Assembly (NCBI GenBank): GCA_023935145.1 | Contig: CM043699.1 | Coordinates: 74,899,138-74,963,137 of the forward strand | Length of the DNA: 64,000 nt | Reading direction: 5' to 3' | Source of the DNA: Bretschneidera sinensis | Taxonomy: Eukaryota; Streptophyta; Magnoliopsida; Brassicales; Akaniaceae | In this document: positions 43,725 through 54,955 of the stretch, one piece after another | Position numbering within the stretch: position 1 is the stretch's first letter | How the letters are laid out: each line of letters starts with the position of its first letter | Program-made: the position numbers and the translations under genes | The notes under the pieces: model-generated | The model's database searches: none | What the model saw: only the letters and a program-made list of their open reading frames with translations | What the model was told of the DNA's origin: nothing

Positions 43725-45375
43725 TTGTGGTCCTTAGAGCAAAAAGGATTTAAACTCATAATAAGTAGGGGTGTCATTTTTAATGAGTATTTATTTCTTT
43801 ATTTGGAGAAAACTAACCCTGTAGGGGATAGTGAGAAAACCAGTTCGGTATTTGTGGAGCATAGCATCAAAGAAAATTCAGTTCAGGTAGAGCAAGGAAG
43901 GCAAGAGGGTTCGGACCAGGTAGAGCCCATTGATGAATGCCATGCTCAGTACACCCAAGAGGAGGCTGAACTAGAAGGGGATGATGCAGCAAGTCAAAAT
44001 GACTATCAGCTCACAAGGGACCGGGAAAGGAGGGTGGTCAAACCACCTTTGAGATATGGTTTTGCGGCTGCGAATGCAGCAGCTCTTTGGATAGAAGAAG
44101 GGATAAGTGAACCAAAAACTTACATTGATGCCATGGGATGTAAGGATTCATCAAGATGGAAGCTAGCTATGGAGGAAGAAATGCATTCTTTGAGAAAGAA
44201 CAACTCTTAGGAATTGGTGCACATTCCAAGAAAACAGAGAGTTGTGGATTGTAAGTGGACTTACAAGATCAAAGAAGGGAACTCACCTGGGGATAAAGTC
44301 CGAAACAAGGCTAGGTTGGTGACGAAGGGTTCACATAGAAAAATGGCATAGATTTCATAGAAACCTTCTCACTTGGGTGGAGGAAGTGGTGATGATCCTC
44401 ATCTATGTCGATGATATGTTATTGGTTGGGAACAGCAGGGAGAGGATAAAAGGTGTACATCTCAACTCAGTGAGAATTTTGAGATGAAGGATCTTGGCCA
44501 TGCACAAAAGATCCTTGGGATGAGCATAATCTGGGGAAAGGGAGAGAAACAGATTAAAAATTTCTCAAACTTCCTATATAGAGAAGATGATATCTAAGTT
44601 CTCTATGGAAGATATTAAACCAGTGAAGGTTCCCTTTGCTGGTCATTTCAAGTTCTCCAGTGATCAATGTCCAAGATCAGAGGCAGAGAAGAATGAAATG
44701 GAAAAGATCCCTTACTCTAGTGCAGTTGGATCAGTTATGTTCACCATGGTAAGCACTAGACCCAACATTGCTCATGCAATAAGTATTCTTAGCAGGTTTA
44801 TGAATAATCTCGGAAAGGAGCATTGGCTTGGGATGAAGTGGTTGCTGAGGTACTTGAAGGGAAGCCTAGATATGGGGCTGGTTTATAATAAGAAGGGTAA
44901 GTCCATCTGTCTTAAAGATTATGCGGATTCGGACTATGGAGCAGACCGGGATAAAAGAAGATCGATTACCTCCTACTTCTTCAACTTAAACGGATGTTGT
45001 ATAAGTTGGAAGGCTCAGTTGCAACCGATGGTAGCACTCTCAACAACCGAGGCTGAGTACATAGTGGCAACGAAAGCCATTAAGGAGGCTATGTGGTGCA
45101 AAGGGTTGTTGGAAGAGTTGAAGGTCCTAAAAGAGCAGGTGGTGGTGTATTTGGATAGCCAAAGTGCGTTGCACTTGTGTAAGAATTCGGTGTTCCATGA
45201 GAGGACTAAGTACATAGATGTTCGGTATCATTTCATTCAGGAAAATGTTACGGAAGGATGCATTCATGTGGATAATGTGGCCACGGAGGAAAATCCTGCA
45301 GATTTAGGCACCAAAGTTCTACCTTTAAGCAAGTTCAATCATTGCCTTGAACTTCTTAGGATTAGAGTTGGTTGA
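43725..45375 (+). pseudogene. Copia Y: integrase end, damaged RT and RNase H
   Basis: It begins within integrase (WSLEQKGFKLIISRGVIFN) directly after the LTR. The acidic linker (VKPPLRYGFAAANAAAL) and the RT start follow. RT is then cut: at about 44366 the sequence jumps from the DFIETFS segment to EEVVMILIYVDDMLLVGNS, losing roughly 320 bp compared with X, including LYGLKQ and its surroundings. RNase H (44587-45375) is an open frame of 262 residues with STRPNIAHAISILSRF, DYADSDYGADRDKRRS, ALSTTEAEYIVATKAIKE and YLDSQSALHLCKNSVFHERT, ending KFNHCLELLRIRVG. Confidence 0.9.
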
Positions 45376-45456
45376 TATGGTGACTCAAGATGAATTTGGA
45401 TCCTGAGTTCTCTGCACAATGGGTTCGAGTTTAATCGCTTAAATAAAGGTAGAGAT

Positions 45457-46257
45457 TGTTGGTATTTTTCTAAGGCTTAGACAGGTTTGAAAAGCTTCAG
45501 CATCAAGTCTCCATGCCGCGGCTCAAGTTGTACGTGCTGCGGCACAGCCTTGTGCACCGCGGCACAGGCCACCCAAGCCACGGCCTCCAGAGTGGCAGCA
45601 TCTCCCCCCCTTCCATGCCGCGACATGCACACTGAGAAAAGTTTTTTCAGCATTGTGAAAGGTGTGTGAGGCATGATTAAAATGAACAGTACTACTTAGA
45701 CTCTTAGAGAGCCATGGGTCTTTAGTTCTTGAGATCTAAGGGTTGAGATTGATCTCAAAGAATGGATGAAGAAGTTGGTGCACTATATAAAGGGTCACCT
45801 AGCCTCAATAACAAGACATCAAGAGAGATTATCAACATCATCATCATACAAGAGAATTCAAGTGCAAGTGTGAGAGTGCAAAGACATAAAACATAGGAGA
45901 CGAACTAGAATAGATCTTAACAAGAGAGGCTAGTTGTTTAGAGAGAGAGTAGTATAGATTGGGGAGAAGGGCTTTGTAATAGTTCCTTATCATTTTCTGT
46001 TTTCTCTTTTTTTGTTCTTCAAGAACTTGAGATTCTTGAAGAGGAGTTGTTGTGTCTGTAAAGAACCATTGACTTAGTGCAAAGAGTATGGAGGAACTCA
46101 TGGGGACGTAGGCTATTACCAAACCTTGATAACAATTGTTGGTGTTCTTTTTTTTATTGGTTTTGATTCCTGTTTTGTTTCGGTTGTATTACAAGTCGTT
46201 CTAGACTTGGGTGTTTGGAAGATCACCACTTGGGCATCTTGAGGTGGTTTCCCAACA
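45457..46257 (+). repeat. Third LTR of the copia array
   Basis: 801 bp, TGTTGGTATTTTTC to TTTCCCAACA, followed by the target duplication GAAAT. It is preceded by the polypurine tract AAAGGTAGAGAT. TATATAAAGGGTCACC lies near 45785, and a CpG-rich block (CATGCCGCGGCTCAAG, CACCGCGGCACAGG) at about 45510-45570. Confidence 0.93.
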
Positions 46258-46262
46258 GAAAT

Positions 46263-46558
46263 TATTGTGTTTTTTTAAGATTTTTTTTTATTTCCTATTA
46301 TGTTGAGATTTTATTAATTATTAGGGTTTCCTAGTGTGGTTAGGATTGGTGCCTATGTAAGCACCTTATTATGTTGAGTTTAGTCAGATTTGATGATAGA
46401 ATTTTAAAACTTAAATTATCTCTTAGTTTCTCTCTTATTCTGTTTCTTTTTCCTCTACTTTATTTTCTCTTATATTTGTTTATCCGTTCTTCTATTATTC
46501 CTTCCTTTTGTACCTTCTTTCTCAACCTATATTTTCTTTTGATATTTGTCCTATATCA
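46263..46558 (+). repeat. 5' LTR of G, remaining 296 bp
   Basis: It continues from 36862. TATGTTGAGATTTTATTA to CCTATATCA matches 55203-55457 with many substitutions. Pyrimidine-rich TTTCTCTCTTATTC stretches mark U5. Confidence 0.85.
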
Positions 46559-46561
46559 AAA

Positions 46562-46573
46562 AGGTATTAGAGC
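46562..46573 (+). other. Degenerate primer-binding site of G
   Basis: AGGTATTAGAGC, two bases from the iMet-type consensus TGGTATCAGAGC, three bases after the LTR end. Confidence 0.7.
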
Positions 46574-47856
46574 TAAATCAATCTACTCTTGCATAACAAA
46601 TTCTCTCCATGAACCCATATCAGATTCTGAAAAAAAACAAACAAATAGACAATGAACAGTACGCGTACAGTAACATTCACCGCCTTCCTTGTCGTTGTCT
46701 GTCGTCCTAAGAGCGCAACACCACCACCAACTGGCATGGAATTCCAGAGTGACCAAAACTCTACAATGCTCCCCAGATCAGCTACCCAACAGCTTTCATA
46801 CAACTGTAAACTCATTTCGAGTCAGTCACACTATGATTTGGCACTTTCAGTCACCAAACAGACCATCCGATGCCACCACCATGACTGACATCCTATTTTC
46901 GGCATAACCCAGAAGCCTAGATTGTCCCATTCCTGAGACACCACAACTTGATTCAACTTGTTGTGTCCGATCCTGGTTTTTCAGCCACCCAACGTTGTTT
47001 CCGACACCACTAAGGTAACTAGAATCAAATTTTTGTCTAAACCTTTAAATTCGATTCCAATCTAACCTTGATTTGTTCTGGGTTTGACCCGACTCGACTG
47101 TCGATCTGTTTTTTGACCCAAGCCATAGCTAAGCTGCCATTAAGCTGAGCCATCTTTGAGCTAATCTATCCAAGTCGAGCTGATCCATCCGAGTTGAGTC
47201 GATCTGTTTAAAAAAAATAGAAAAATAAAAGCTTCATCCATCTCTGCTACAACAACATTTAGCCTTAGTAAGGTGTATTTTTTTTTCATTTTTGAAAGCT
47301 TACCTAATATTTTATTCTGGTAAATTTGTAAATTGTGTTCGGTCCATTATTTTGTGGAAAAAAATATAGTATCGAGTTATTGTTACCCTGTCGTCTCTTA
47401 TCCACCTTTTAATTTAGTTTGTTCTCCATTTTTTTTAGTTTACCTTTTACTTACACACTGTTGCATTCACATCCATTTAAATTAAATTTGAAGCTTTGCT
47501 TATGTGCATCTTAGTAATTTAACATTCTAAGTAGCTGGTGCAATTGGTTTTATCTCGATATTTTCTTTCATTTTCTTGTATAATGGTTAATAACAATACC
47601 ACCTTTTTCAGAAAATTCACATGTCATTAACACTAGGCCCAATGACTTAAACAATAACAAAAGTTAACTTGAGTCTCTTAGAGATGTCCTTAGTTTCTTA
47701 TGGTAACTTCAGAAGGACATGGCTAAAATTCTTAAAGATAATGGTAAATGGCATGTAGGAGAACTGCTTGAGTATTCCGTTAGACAATCATATCATTCTC
47801 CTTATTTCGTAAGGTGCGCACCAAGAATTCTTCCCATCCTAAGCCTCTTATGGGCT
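46574..47856 (+). pseudogene. Leader and N-terminal gag remnant of G
   Basis: 46574-47600 is an untranslated leader or unrecognisable gag start without a convincing frame. From about 47670 a gag-like stretch appears (LQKDMAKILKDNGKWHVGEL, then VRCAPRILPIL). It is cut at 47856 by Athila copy 2 and goes on at 53209 after the GGGCT duplication. This is typical of the variable, low-complexity 5' part of plant gypsy gag. Confidence 0.5.
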
Positions 47857-49053
47857 TGTTGTGAGTTTTAAATTACTCGCAAGCGCATGAGTCGTTTGCA
47901 GTATAGTGTTGTGCAAGTGCGAGGTCGAATCCACAGGGAATTGCGTTGTGAAAATATATTTTTAATCTAAACTAACTCTATCTTAACCTAGTTCCGAATT
48001 TCAGAATGATATTGCAAAACAAATTAAAACTAAACTAAATTGATTTTAAAAACTAATAATAAAAACACTAAGGTTTCCGAATCCACCCCGCCAAAGTTAA
48101 GTATATATCTCAATGTTATAAAGATAGCCTATCAAAAAATTTCATGAATCAAACTATAAGACAAAAAACAAAGAATATCCCAATTAAACCAAGAGCATCC
48201 AATGTATCCGCTCTTAACAAATCACAAAGGAAATCTAATTTAATCGAAAACAATTCGATGTATCCATCAGATGAAATACAAGGAATATCCAACATAACAA
48301 TTTAAACTCAATCAATCACAAGATTAACTCAAATAATTGATAGAACATTTATACTAAAAAATGTCAGATTTGTACAAGCAAATCTGAACTACTATGCCAA
48401 ACAACGGCAGGGCTTCATCTTCAACCTTAGCTGAAGATTCTAGCCACTAATAATTATGAAACTACAATTCATAATAAAAGTGCTAAACATTAAACTAAAA
48501 CAACTAAATAAAAAGAAATAAATAACTTTACATGGGAGAAATTCGACTCGCTGATGGGTGGCGCTTCCCCTCGTGGTAGCAAAGCCTTCGGGATCCACCA
48601 GAATGCTAGCAGACGTCCACCAGTTAACACCAAAGTGGCCCAGGAATTGTACACTGAATGATGAAGCCAGATGGTGTTTATATAGGGGGAGACCCGGAGT
48701 ACAATGAGTTGCAAAATCGATGTGGGATACTGCCCGCGTGCGCTCAATCGCAGTCGTGTGAGATCGATCTCAGGTGCGCACGATCGCGCAGGTGCGCTCG
48801 ATCGCGCTGGTGCGATGCACTGCAAACATTTTGATGTGGGATTGATGACCATGCGCTCGATCGCAGCATAGTGCGATCGATCGCAATTTCTCCTGAAGCT
48901 TCAAATCTCCTGAAATGCTTCATTTTCTCCACAAACCTGTAAAAATACACAAAACGCAAAAAAAAAAACGTAAAATAAAGTGAAATACTACTAACTAAGA
49001 GCATAACAAATATAAGTTAAGGGTCTTAAATATGCATTATTTAAGACTCATCA
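47857..49053 (-). repeat. 3' LTR of Athila copy 2
   Basis: 1197 bp. On the minus strand it starts TGATGAGTCTTAAATAATGC and ends AACTCACAACA. It is preceded (minus strand) by the polypurine tract AAGTTTGGGGGTATT at 49054-49069. It is nearly identical to 52010-53208 except in the U3 motif array. Confidence 0.94.
48726..48892 (-). repeat. Cluster of GCGCTCGATCGC-type motifs in U3 (3' LTR)
   Basis: Variants of (T/C)GCG(C/A)TCGATCGCA occur about six times in 165 bp, for example GTGCGCTCGATCGCGC, CATGCGCTCGATCGCAGC and GTGCGATCGATCGCAA. They sit upstream of the presumed transcription start. The block at 52890-53043 is the same array in the 5' LTR with small differences in motif order and number. 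Copy 1 LTRs lack it. Confidence 0.85.
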
Positions 49054-50325
49054 AATACCCCCAAACTTATATTTTGCTAGTCCCTTAGCAAAACAAAATA
49101 AAATACTCATATGAAAAACAAAGAACATAAAGATAAATTCATCACTAATGGTATCCAAAAATTTAAGGAGCACACATCACCATGATATTCATTCATAAGC
49201 AAGCTTAAAAAGGTAAACCCATCTTCGCAATGAATAGAAATGTTAAAATCTAATTACTTACAAAAGGTAGGTTAAGGCATCACAAATCTGACACTGTGTA
49301 AAGTGAATTAGCATATAGAAATGAAGCTTCAAAGTGACTCCAATATGTAAGGTCTCCATGTCTCAAGATTCACCAAATTTCCCATCAGAATGAACAAAAA
49401 TGGCATAGTTTTTATCTTTTTTTTTATATAAAAGGCTCTGCTATGTTTAATTCCCTTAAGCTTTCTAATTGACCCATGTAACGAGTGTTGAGTCAATGAC
49501 TCCCAAACCAGATGGTTTTAGGGCATTAGGTGTAAAGACAACCCTAAGGACTTACTAACTCGAGTAAAAAAGGCTACGAAATTAAACCGGCCTTAATACT
49601 ACCAAACAAAGTTCCACCTTTTGACGTGAACACTCACTGCTTACTGAGGCAAGAGGTCCAGTTACTCAGCGGAAAGTTTATTGATAATGAATTTTTTATT
49701 TTTTATTATGCTTTTCTATGCCCAAGAGTTCATCCAACAAGTCATCCAGTTTCAGTTAAGATAAGGAAATATACACATTAAAATCACGTGTCATACCTCA
49801 CATAATTTATGCTAATGTGCTCGTGTTAGATTAGATCAAACATGTGAATTCTCAAAATGCCTAAAGTAAGTAATTAAATTTTAAAAATTTATCACCAGAT
49901 TATGTGTTCAAAATGTTAAGCTCACCAATGACATCACATCACAGAAAATGTTTAGATTAACCAAAATTTCACGATAACATGAGCATGCATTTATCTCTAC
50001 GCCGAAAAGACAACAAATTAGGACAAAGTGTGTGATGTGTCTCACATACCCCCAAACTTAAATCACACATTGACCCCAATGTGTGACTAATATGAAAAGA
50101 GCTGACCTGAGATATAAAGAACTATCTGGACTGGTATGGCTCATAACATACCCCCAAACTTGAACTGAAGTACGCATTGTCCCCGAAAAATAAAAAACTG
50201 GAAAACACAAAATACTAGAAACAAACATTAATCATAAAAATGCGAAATAATAAATAAACAGAAAAGATAAGCTGTTGGGTGCCTCCCATGAGCGCTAAGT
50301 TTAACGTCTTTAGCCAGACCCAACA
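49054..50325 (-). other. 3' noncoding region of Athila copy 2
   Basis: Colinear with 11370-12765 of copy 1. AAGTTTGGGGGTAT-type tracts (as CCCCCAAACTT on the plus strand) lie at about 49058, 50048 and 50151. GAGCGCTAAGTTTAACGTC near 50290 is the conserved post-integrase motif. One unit only of the 92-bp repeat is present. Confidence 0.75.
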
Positions 50326-51309
50326 TTAGTAAACATGCCCAACTAAGCACTCCACCATCTGATCAATAAATAGGAATGGAAAATGACCAGGCCTAGTGGT
50401 AGCATTCAACTTACGGTAGTCTATACTCACTCTCCCTCCTGGCTGAACACGAGTTGGCACCAACTCGTAGTCCTCATTCTTCACTACCGTTAATTCAGCA
50501 TGTTTGGGCACGACTTGAATCAGGCTCACCCACTTGCGATCAGAGATGGGATAAATGATCCCTGGCTCTAACAGCTTAATATCTTCTGCCCTCACAACCT
50601 CTTGCATAGCAGGGTTGAGCCTTCTTTGTGGCTCCCTCGATGGCTTGGCATTCTCCTCCAACTGTATCGTGTGTATTACCAATGAGGGATTGATTCTCTT
50701 GACATCCTCAATAGTCCAGCCTATAGCTTCCTTATTCTCTCTTAAGATGTCCAATAATTTCTCCTCTAGAGCATCACCCAAATCTAAAGCTATCATTATA
50801 GGCAAAGAATCTGCTGGACCTAGGAACTTATACTTAAGATTGTCCGATAAAGGCTTAAGTTCCTTCTTGGGGGGTTCAGGTGTTGTGGTTTCCTCCGTCT
50901 CACTGATCTTTTGAGGAGCAGACTCCAAAGTAGCATTTGCTTGCTCAAACAACTTATCTAAATCCAAATCGTCTTCAAATTGAGCAAAGCATGCCTCCAA
51001 AATGTCCTCAGACTTCCCTTCTTTCTTGGGCGCTTGAAGTCTCTCAGGGTAAAGCGCTTTAGGTAAAAACAACCTAGAGAGATCATTAATAATAGGTGTG
51101 GCTGTAGATGGCTCAGCATCTCTCTTCTCATTGTTGCCACTTTCTTGCCCTTGGTGCATAGTAGGGTTCTCTTCCACTTGATTGTGCACTTGTCTTCCAG
51201 ACCTCAATGGGACAACTGATTGCACTTGTTCCTGCCAATGCATAGGAGTTAATAAATTTCCCACCGCAAACTGTTCCTTTGAGTTAGGATCAGTTTGACT
51301 GGGGAACAT
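50326..51309 (-). pseudogene. Athila copy 2: gag-pol linker joined to first part of RT
   Basis: An open frame of 327 residues. FPSQTDPNSKEQF opens it, then PLRSGRQVHNQVEENP (lost from copy 1), ALYPERLQAPKK, one acidic module (LEACFAQFEDDLDLDKLFEQ), KYKFLGPADSLPIMIALDLG, AIGWTIEDVKRINPSLVIHT, REPQRRLNPAMQEVVRAEDI, IYPISDRKWVSLIQVVPKHA and VSIDYRKLNATTRPGHFPF. It closes at IDQMVECLVGHVY. It ends at the same RT position as copy 1 and is less damaged: the stop before the RT part of copy 1 is absent. It could still be translated, but it has no RT catalytic centre. Confidence 0.85.
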
Positions 51310-51318
51310 TCATTCCTC

Positions 51319-51909
51319 TCATTCACCCACGTAACTTGCGATTTGATCAATTTGACTCTCTAGTGTGGCAATCGCTTGGGTGTTTTCTATTGTTGCACTC
51401 ATCACTTCACTCATAGATTGGCTAGTTGTTTTCATGAAATCATTGAGAGCGTCCTCCAATGACTTTGAAACTGACGCTGGCGCTTGAATGGGAGCTTGGT
51501 AAGCAGGTGATGGTGCTGGATAAGCTGAGTGACCATAACTTGGAATTGGTGGAGGAAATTCAGGAGGGTATTGATTGTGAGCATGATAAGAGTCTCCTCC
51601 CTGATTCCTCAGTTGGTTCTGCGTCCATGAAACATTAGAGTGGTCCCACCACCCTGGATTGTATGTTTCAGAGTAAGATCCATTTGATTGCCAACAACAC
51701 TCATTGAAAGCATTCATTTCTTCCATAGGATACTCAGCAAAAGCCAACATTGATGGACAATTTTGTGCTAAATGTAGAGGACTAGCATAGATGGAACAGC
51801 TATCAACATTGAATGTGTTGGCAGCATTGAGGGACGAGCCGATTATTTTAATGAAATCCTTGAGGGTGTCCTCTAAAGACTGTGAAACCGGTGCTGGATT
51901 CATCCACAT
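51319..51909 (-). pseudogene. Athila copy 2: truncated gag
   Basis: 196 residues, colinear with 9747-10337. It has MWMNPAPVSQSLEDTLKDFI, CSIYASPLHLAQNCPSM (knuckle with one Cys changed to Tyr), SETYNPGWWDHSNVSW, a Pro/Tyr-rich centre and an acidic end. It is uninterrupted to TGA near 51317. Both copies keeping an open frame of the same length with no capsid domain is unusual for dead DNA and may reflect selection or youth. Confidence 0.78.
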
Positions 51910-51985
51910 TTTTTTTTTAAATTGATAACTAACTAGTAGAAAAATAAAATCAATTCAGACAAAAAATTTTCACAAACCAAACAAT

Positions 51986-52003
51986 TCCCCGGCAACGGCG
52001 CCA
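51986..52003 (-). other. Primer-binding site of Athila copy 2, tRNA-Asp
   Basis: The minus strand reads TGGCGCCGTTGCCGGGGA, the full consensus, six bases inside the LTR end. Confidence 0.95.
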
Positions 52004-52009
52004 AAAACT

Positions 52010-53208
52010 TGTTGTGAGTTTTAAATTACTCGCAAGCGCACGAGTTGTTTGCAGTATAGCGTTGTGCAAGTGCGAGGTCGAATCCACAGGGAATTGCGTT
52101 GTGAAAATATATTTTTAATCTAAACTAACTCTATCTTAACCTAGTTCTGAATTTCAGAATGATATTGCAAAATAAATTAAAACTAAACTAAATTGATTTT
52201 AAAAACTAATAATAAAAACACTAAGGTTTCTGAATCCACCCAGCCAAAGTTAAGCATATATCTCAATGTTCTAAAGATAGCCTATCAAAAAATTCCATGA
52301 ATCCAACTATAAGACAAAAAACAAAGAATATCCCAATTAAACCAAAAGCATCCAATGTATCCGCTCTTAACAAATTACAAAGGAAATCCAATTTAATCGA
52401 AAACAATTTAATGTATCCATCAGATGAAACACAAGGAATATCCAACAGAACAATTTAAACTCAATCAATCACAAGATTAACTCAAATAATTGACAGAATA
52501 TTTATACTAAAAAATGTCAGATTTATACAAGCAAATCTGAACTACTATGCCAAACAACGGCAGGGCTTCATCTTCAACCTTAGCTGAAGATTCTAGCCAC
52601 TAATAATTATGAAACTACAATTCATAATAAAAGTGCTAAACATTAAACTAAAACAACTAAATAAAAAGAAATAAATAACTTTACATGGGAGAAATTCCAC
52701 TCGCTGATGTGCGGCGCTTCCCCTCGTGGTAGCAAAGCCTTCGGGATCCACTAGAATGCTAGCAGACGTCCACCAGTTAACACCAAAGTGGCCCAAGAAT
52801 TGTACACTGAATGATGAAGCCAGATAGTGTTTATATAGGGGGAGACTCGGAGTACAATGAGTTGCAAAATCGATGTGGGATACTGCCCGTGTGTGCTCGA
52901 TTGCAGTGTGGTGCGATCGATCGCAGGTGCGCTCGATCGCGTGTCTGGTGCGCTCGATCACGCTAGTGCGATGCACTGCAAACATTTCGATGTGGGATTG
53001 ATGACCATGCGCTCGATCGTAGCATAGTGCGATCGATCACAATTTCTCCTGAAGCTTCACATCTCCTGAAATGCTTCATTTTCTCCACAAACCTGTAAAA
53101 ATACACAAAACACAAAAAAAAAACATAAAATAAAGTGAAATACTACTAACTAAGAGCATAACAAATATAAGTTAAGGGTCTTAAATATGCATTATTTAAG
53201 ACTCATCA
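52010..53208 (-). repeat. 5' LTR of Athila copy 2
   Basis: 1199 bp, TGATGAGTC...CACAACA (minus strand), followed on the plus strand by the duplication GGGCT. GTGTTTATATAGGGGGAG/CTCCCCCTATATAAACAC near 52825-52845 is the probable TATA box. The motif array lies just beyond it (52890-53043), upstream in the transcription sense. Confidence 0.94.
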
Positions 53209-54400
53209 GGGCTCCACATAGAGCAAGTCATGCTCACCTCCCAGCCATTAGATCTTCCTATCTGAGAGACATTGACCCTCATGATCCCTTTCTAGATGAT
53301 GATTATTGAATAAAACTATTAATTTTGATATATCTCCTTCTTGTATCTTATTTGTTCTTTCCCTTTTTTTCTTTATTATTCTCCTTCTATCTGTTTACCT
53401 GATTGTGCTTGTTTCTCTCTCATTTCTTACCTTCTTCCCCTTTATCCCTTAGAGTTCTTAGTCTCAATAAGCACATAGGCAAGTTATGTATGGCCACTAT
53501 GTACGAGAGGATCCTAGGTAAGTAGTTCGTTAGGGTAGAGTCCGTGATCAAAACAATTGGTGTTCGCCTCAACTCCGTGGACAAGGTTATGGTTATGAAG
53601 ATTTATTTTATAACACTAAATGGATTAAAGTTGATGCTCCTACTTATGACAGAACATTAGATCCTACTATATTTTTAGTTTGGATAGTTTTCATGGATGA
53701 TTATTTTGATTTGTAACGCAAGTCTAACACAGAATGAGTCTGCTTTGCTAAGATGAAACTAATAGGACCTGCTAGTACATATTGGAAAGTTGTCCAACAT
53801 AACCTAGAGTGCTTAAATAAGCCACCAATCACTCAATGGACAGTTACGAAACAAATTTTGGAGGAGAAATATCTTTCTTTCTATTATCAGTGACCATTGG
53901 TTGATCAACTTCTCAATTATAAACAAACTTCTGATGTAACCAACTACGTGACTAGGTTTGACGAACTTATTCTTAGGTGTGGGCTTGAGAAAAATTATTT
54001 CATTACCATTAGTAGGTTTCGAATGGCCTTAGGGTTGATATTAAAAAAGGGATTGTTTTGTAATCCCCTACTTTCGTTGAAGATGCCTATTATAAAGCCC
54101 TAGAGATAAAGAAGTACCTCAAGTTGTCGTCTTTTTGTCATATGCTTTTTTAGGATGGTGAGTTTTAGTCAACCTTCGGGCATAACACTATGTGAAGTAA
54201 CGAGTCTAGTTCCCATATTTACTCTACTCCTTATCCTAGTCCATTCTTGGGTGAATCTCATTCTGGTGGTGACATAGTGTCATCATTTTTATGAAAGGGG
54301 GCACATTGCCACTAGATGTCTTCAATATGCCTTAGTTTTAGATTTTGACCCTAGTGACCCCCCAAATGTGAAGTAGTAGTTATTGATCCTAGAGAAAACT
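53209..54400 (+). pseudogene. Gag of G, main part
   Basis: Following the Athila insertion, the gag frame continues (HRASHAHLPAIRSSYLRDID). After a noncoding-looking stretch, capsid motifs appear: KVDAPTYDRTLDPTIFLVW, CFAKMKLIGPASTYW, WTVTKQILEEKYLSFYYQ, a stop, then LVDQLLNYKQTSDVTNYVTR and FDELILRCGLEKNYF. A zinc-knuckle remnant CHHFYERGHIATRC lies near 54275. This is a normal plant gypsy gag broken by stops and frame changes. Confidence 0.82.
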
Positions 54401-54494
54401 CTAGGGATAAAGAGGATTTGAATGAAGAGGAAAATACTCATCATGTCAACGGTGTGGGGTGACTTTTGCTGATTGTTCAACCTGATGATTTAGG

Positions 54495-54955
54495 ACCGAC
54501 AAAGACACTTTTAGACTCAACTCCTTGTGATATTGTTCAAGACCTTTTGGTCCAACCATCTCTTGACTTCATTTTCATTCCATTGTTCTTATTGAATCTT
54601 TCCCATTACCCTTTTAGCATTTGCATGCCGAGAATCTACATGAAATTGCATTACATAATGTGAATGGTAAACTTTCTATTGAGGTACCTAGTAAGTTTAA
54701 AGAATTTAATAAAGGTGATTTGTCATGTCTTTTGTTCTTTCTACACATCGTTTTGATCTGACTCTAAAAGAACTACCTAATCGAACCATTAGACCTTTTC
54801 ACATTCTTTGTGAAATCAGACCACATGGTTATTTGCTTGATTTACATAAACATTTAAATATTAGTAATGTTTTCACTATGGAAAATTTATCACCTTACAA
54901 AAGGTATCTTAGAGCATCTTGTTGTGCTTTATCATATTCATGCAGGTTGTATTAA
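54495..54955 (+). pseudogene. Integrase C-terminal end of G
   Basis: Pieces in changing frames resemble the end of gypsy integrase: PSLDFIFIPLF (near 54560), AENLHEIALHNVNGKLSIEV (near 54630), KFKEFNKGD, then FVLSTHRFDLTLKELPNRTI, GPFH-like RPFHILCEI, GYLLDLHKHLNISNVF and ENLSPYK. The chromatin-proximal C-terminal module (G-D-x-V-M...LP.RTIGPF.IL..I..N.Y.LDLP) is well known. Protease, RT, RNase H and the integrase core are missing between this and gag. Confidence 0.8.

Larger units (their letters stand above)
36863..46257 (+). mobile_element. Copia array with three LTRs (LTR-X-LTR-Y-LTR), one GAAAT duplication
   Basis: Three LTRs of one Tork-like family begin with TGTTGGTATTT at 36863, 42860 and 45457. 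Two partial coding regions lie between them: X (39951-42779) and Y (43725-45375). GAAAT flanks the whole block at 36858-36862 and 46258-46262 and does not flank the middle LTR. Each internal region has lost its primer site, gag and 5' pol in a different way. Such arrays are usually explained by unequal recombination between LTRs of related copies or by joined cDNA. X and Y are close relatives of Z. Confidence 0.88.
47857..53208 (-). mobile_element. Non-autonomous Athila-type gypsy element, copy 2
   Basis: 5352 bp with LTRs 47857-49053 and 52010-53208, a perfect target duplication GGGCT (47852-47856, 53209-53213), a perfect tRNA-Asp primer site and the same gag/pol skeleton as copy 1 (8369-14047). 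RT, RNase H and integrase are cut out at the same place as in copy 1. The internal part and U5 match copy 1, but U3 is different and CpG-rich. This copy seems younger than copy 1, with an intact duplication and primer site. Confidence 0.95.

Noticed and set aside
48726..48892. Repeated GCGATCGATCGC words considered as a CRISPR-like or origin array
   Set aside because: Spacing and motif length are irregular, the block is inside LTR U3 and is repeated in the other LTR, and the context is plant nuclear DNA.
48490..49004. Open frames on the minus strand (120 and 86 residues)
   Set aside because: They fall in the LTR of Athila copy 2, and the Arg/Ser/Ala-rich repeats are translations of the GATCGC motif array.
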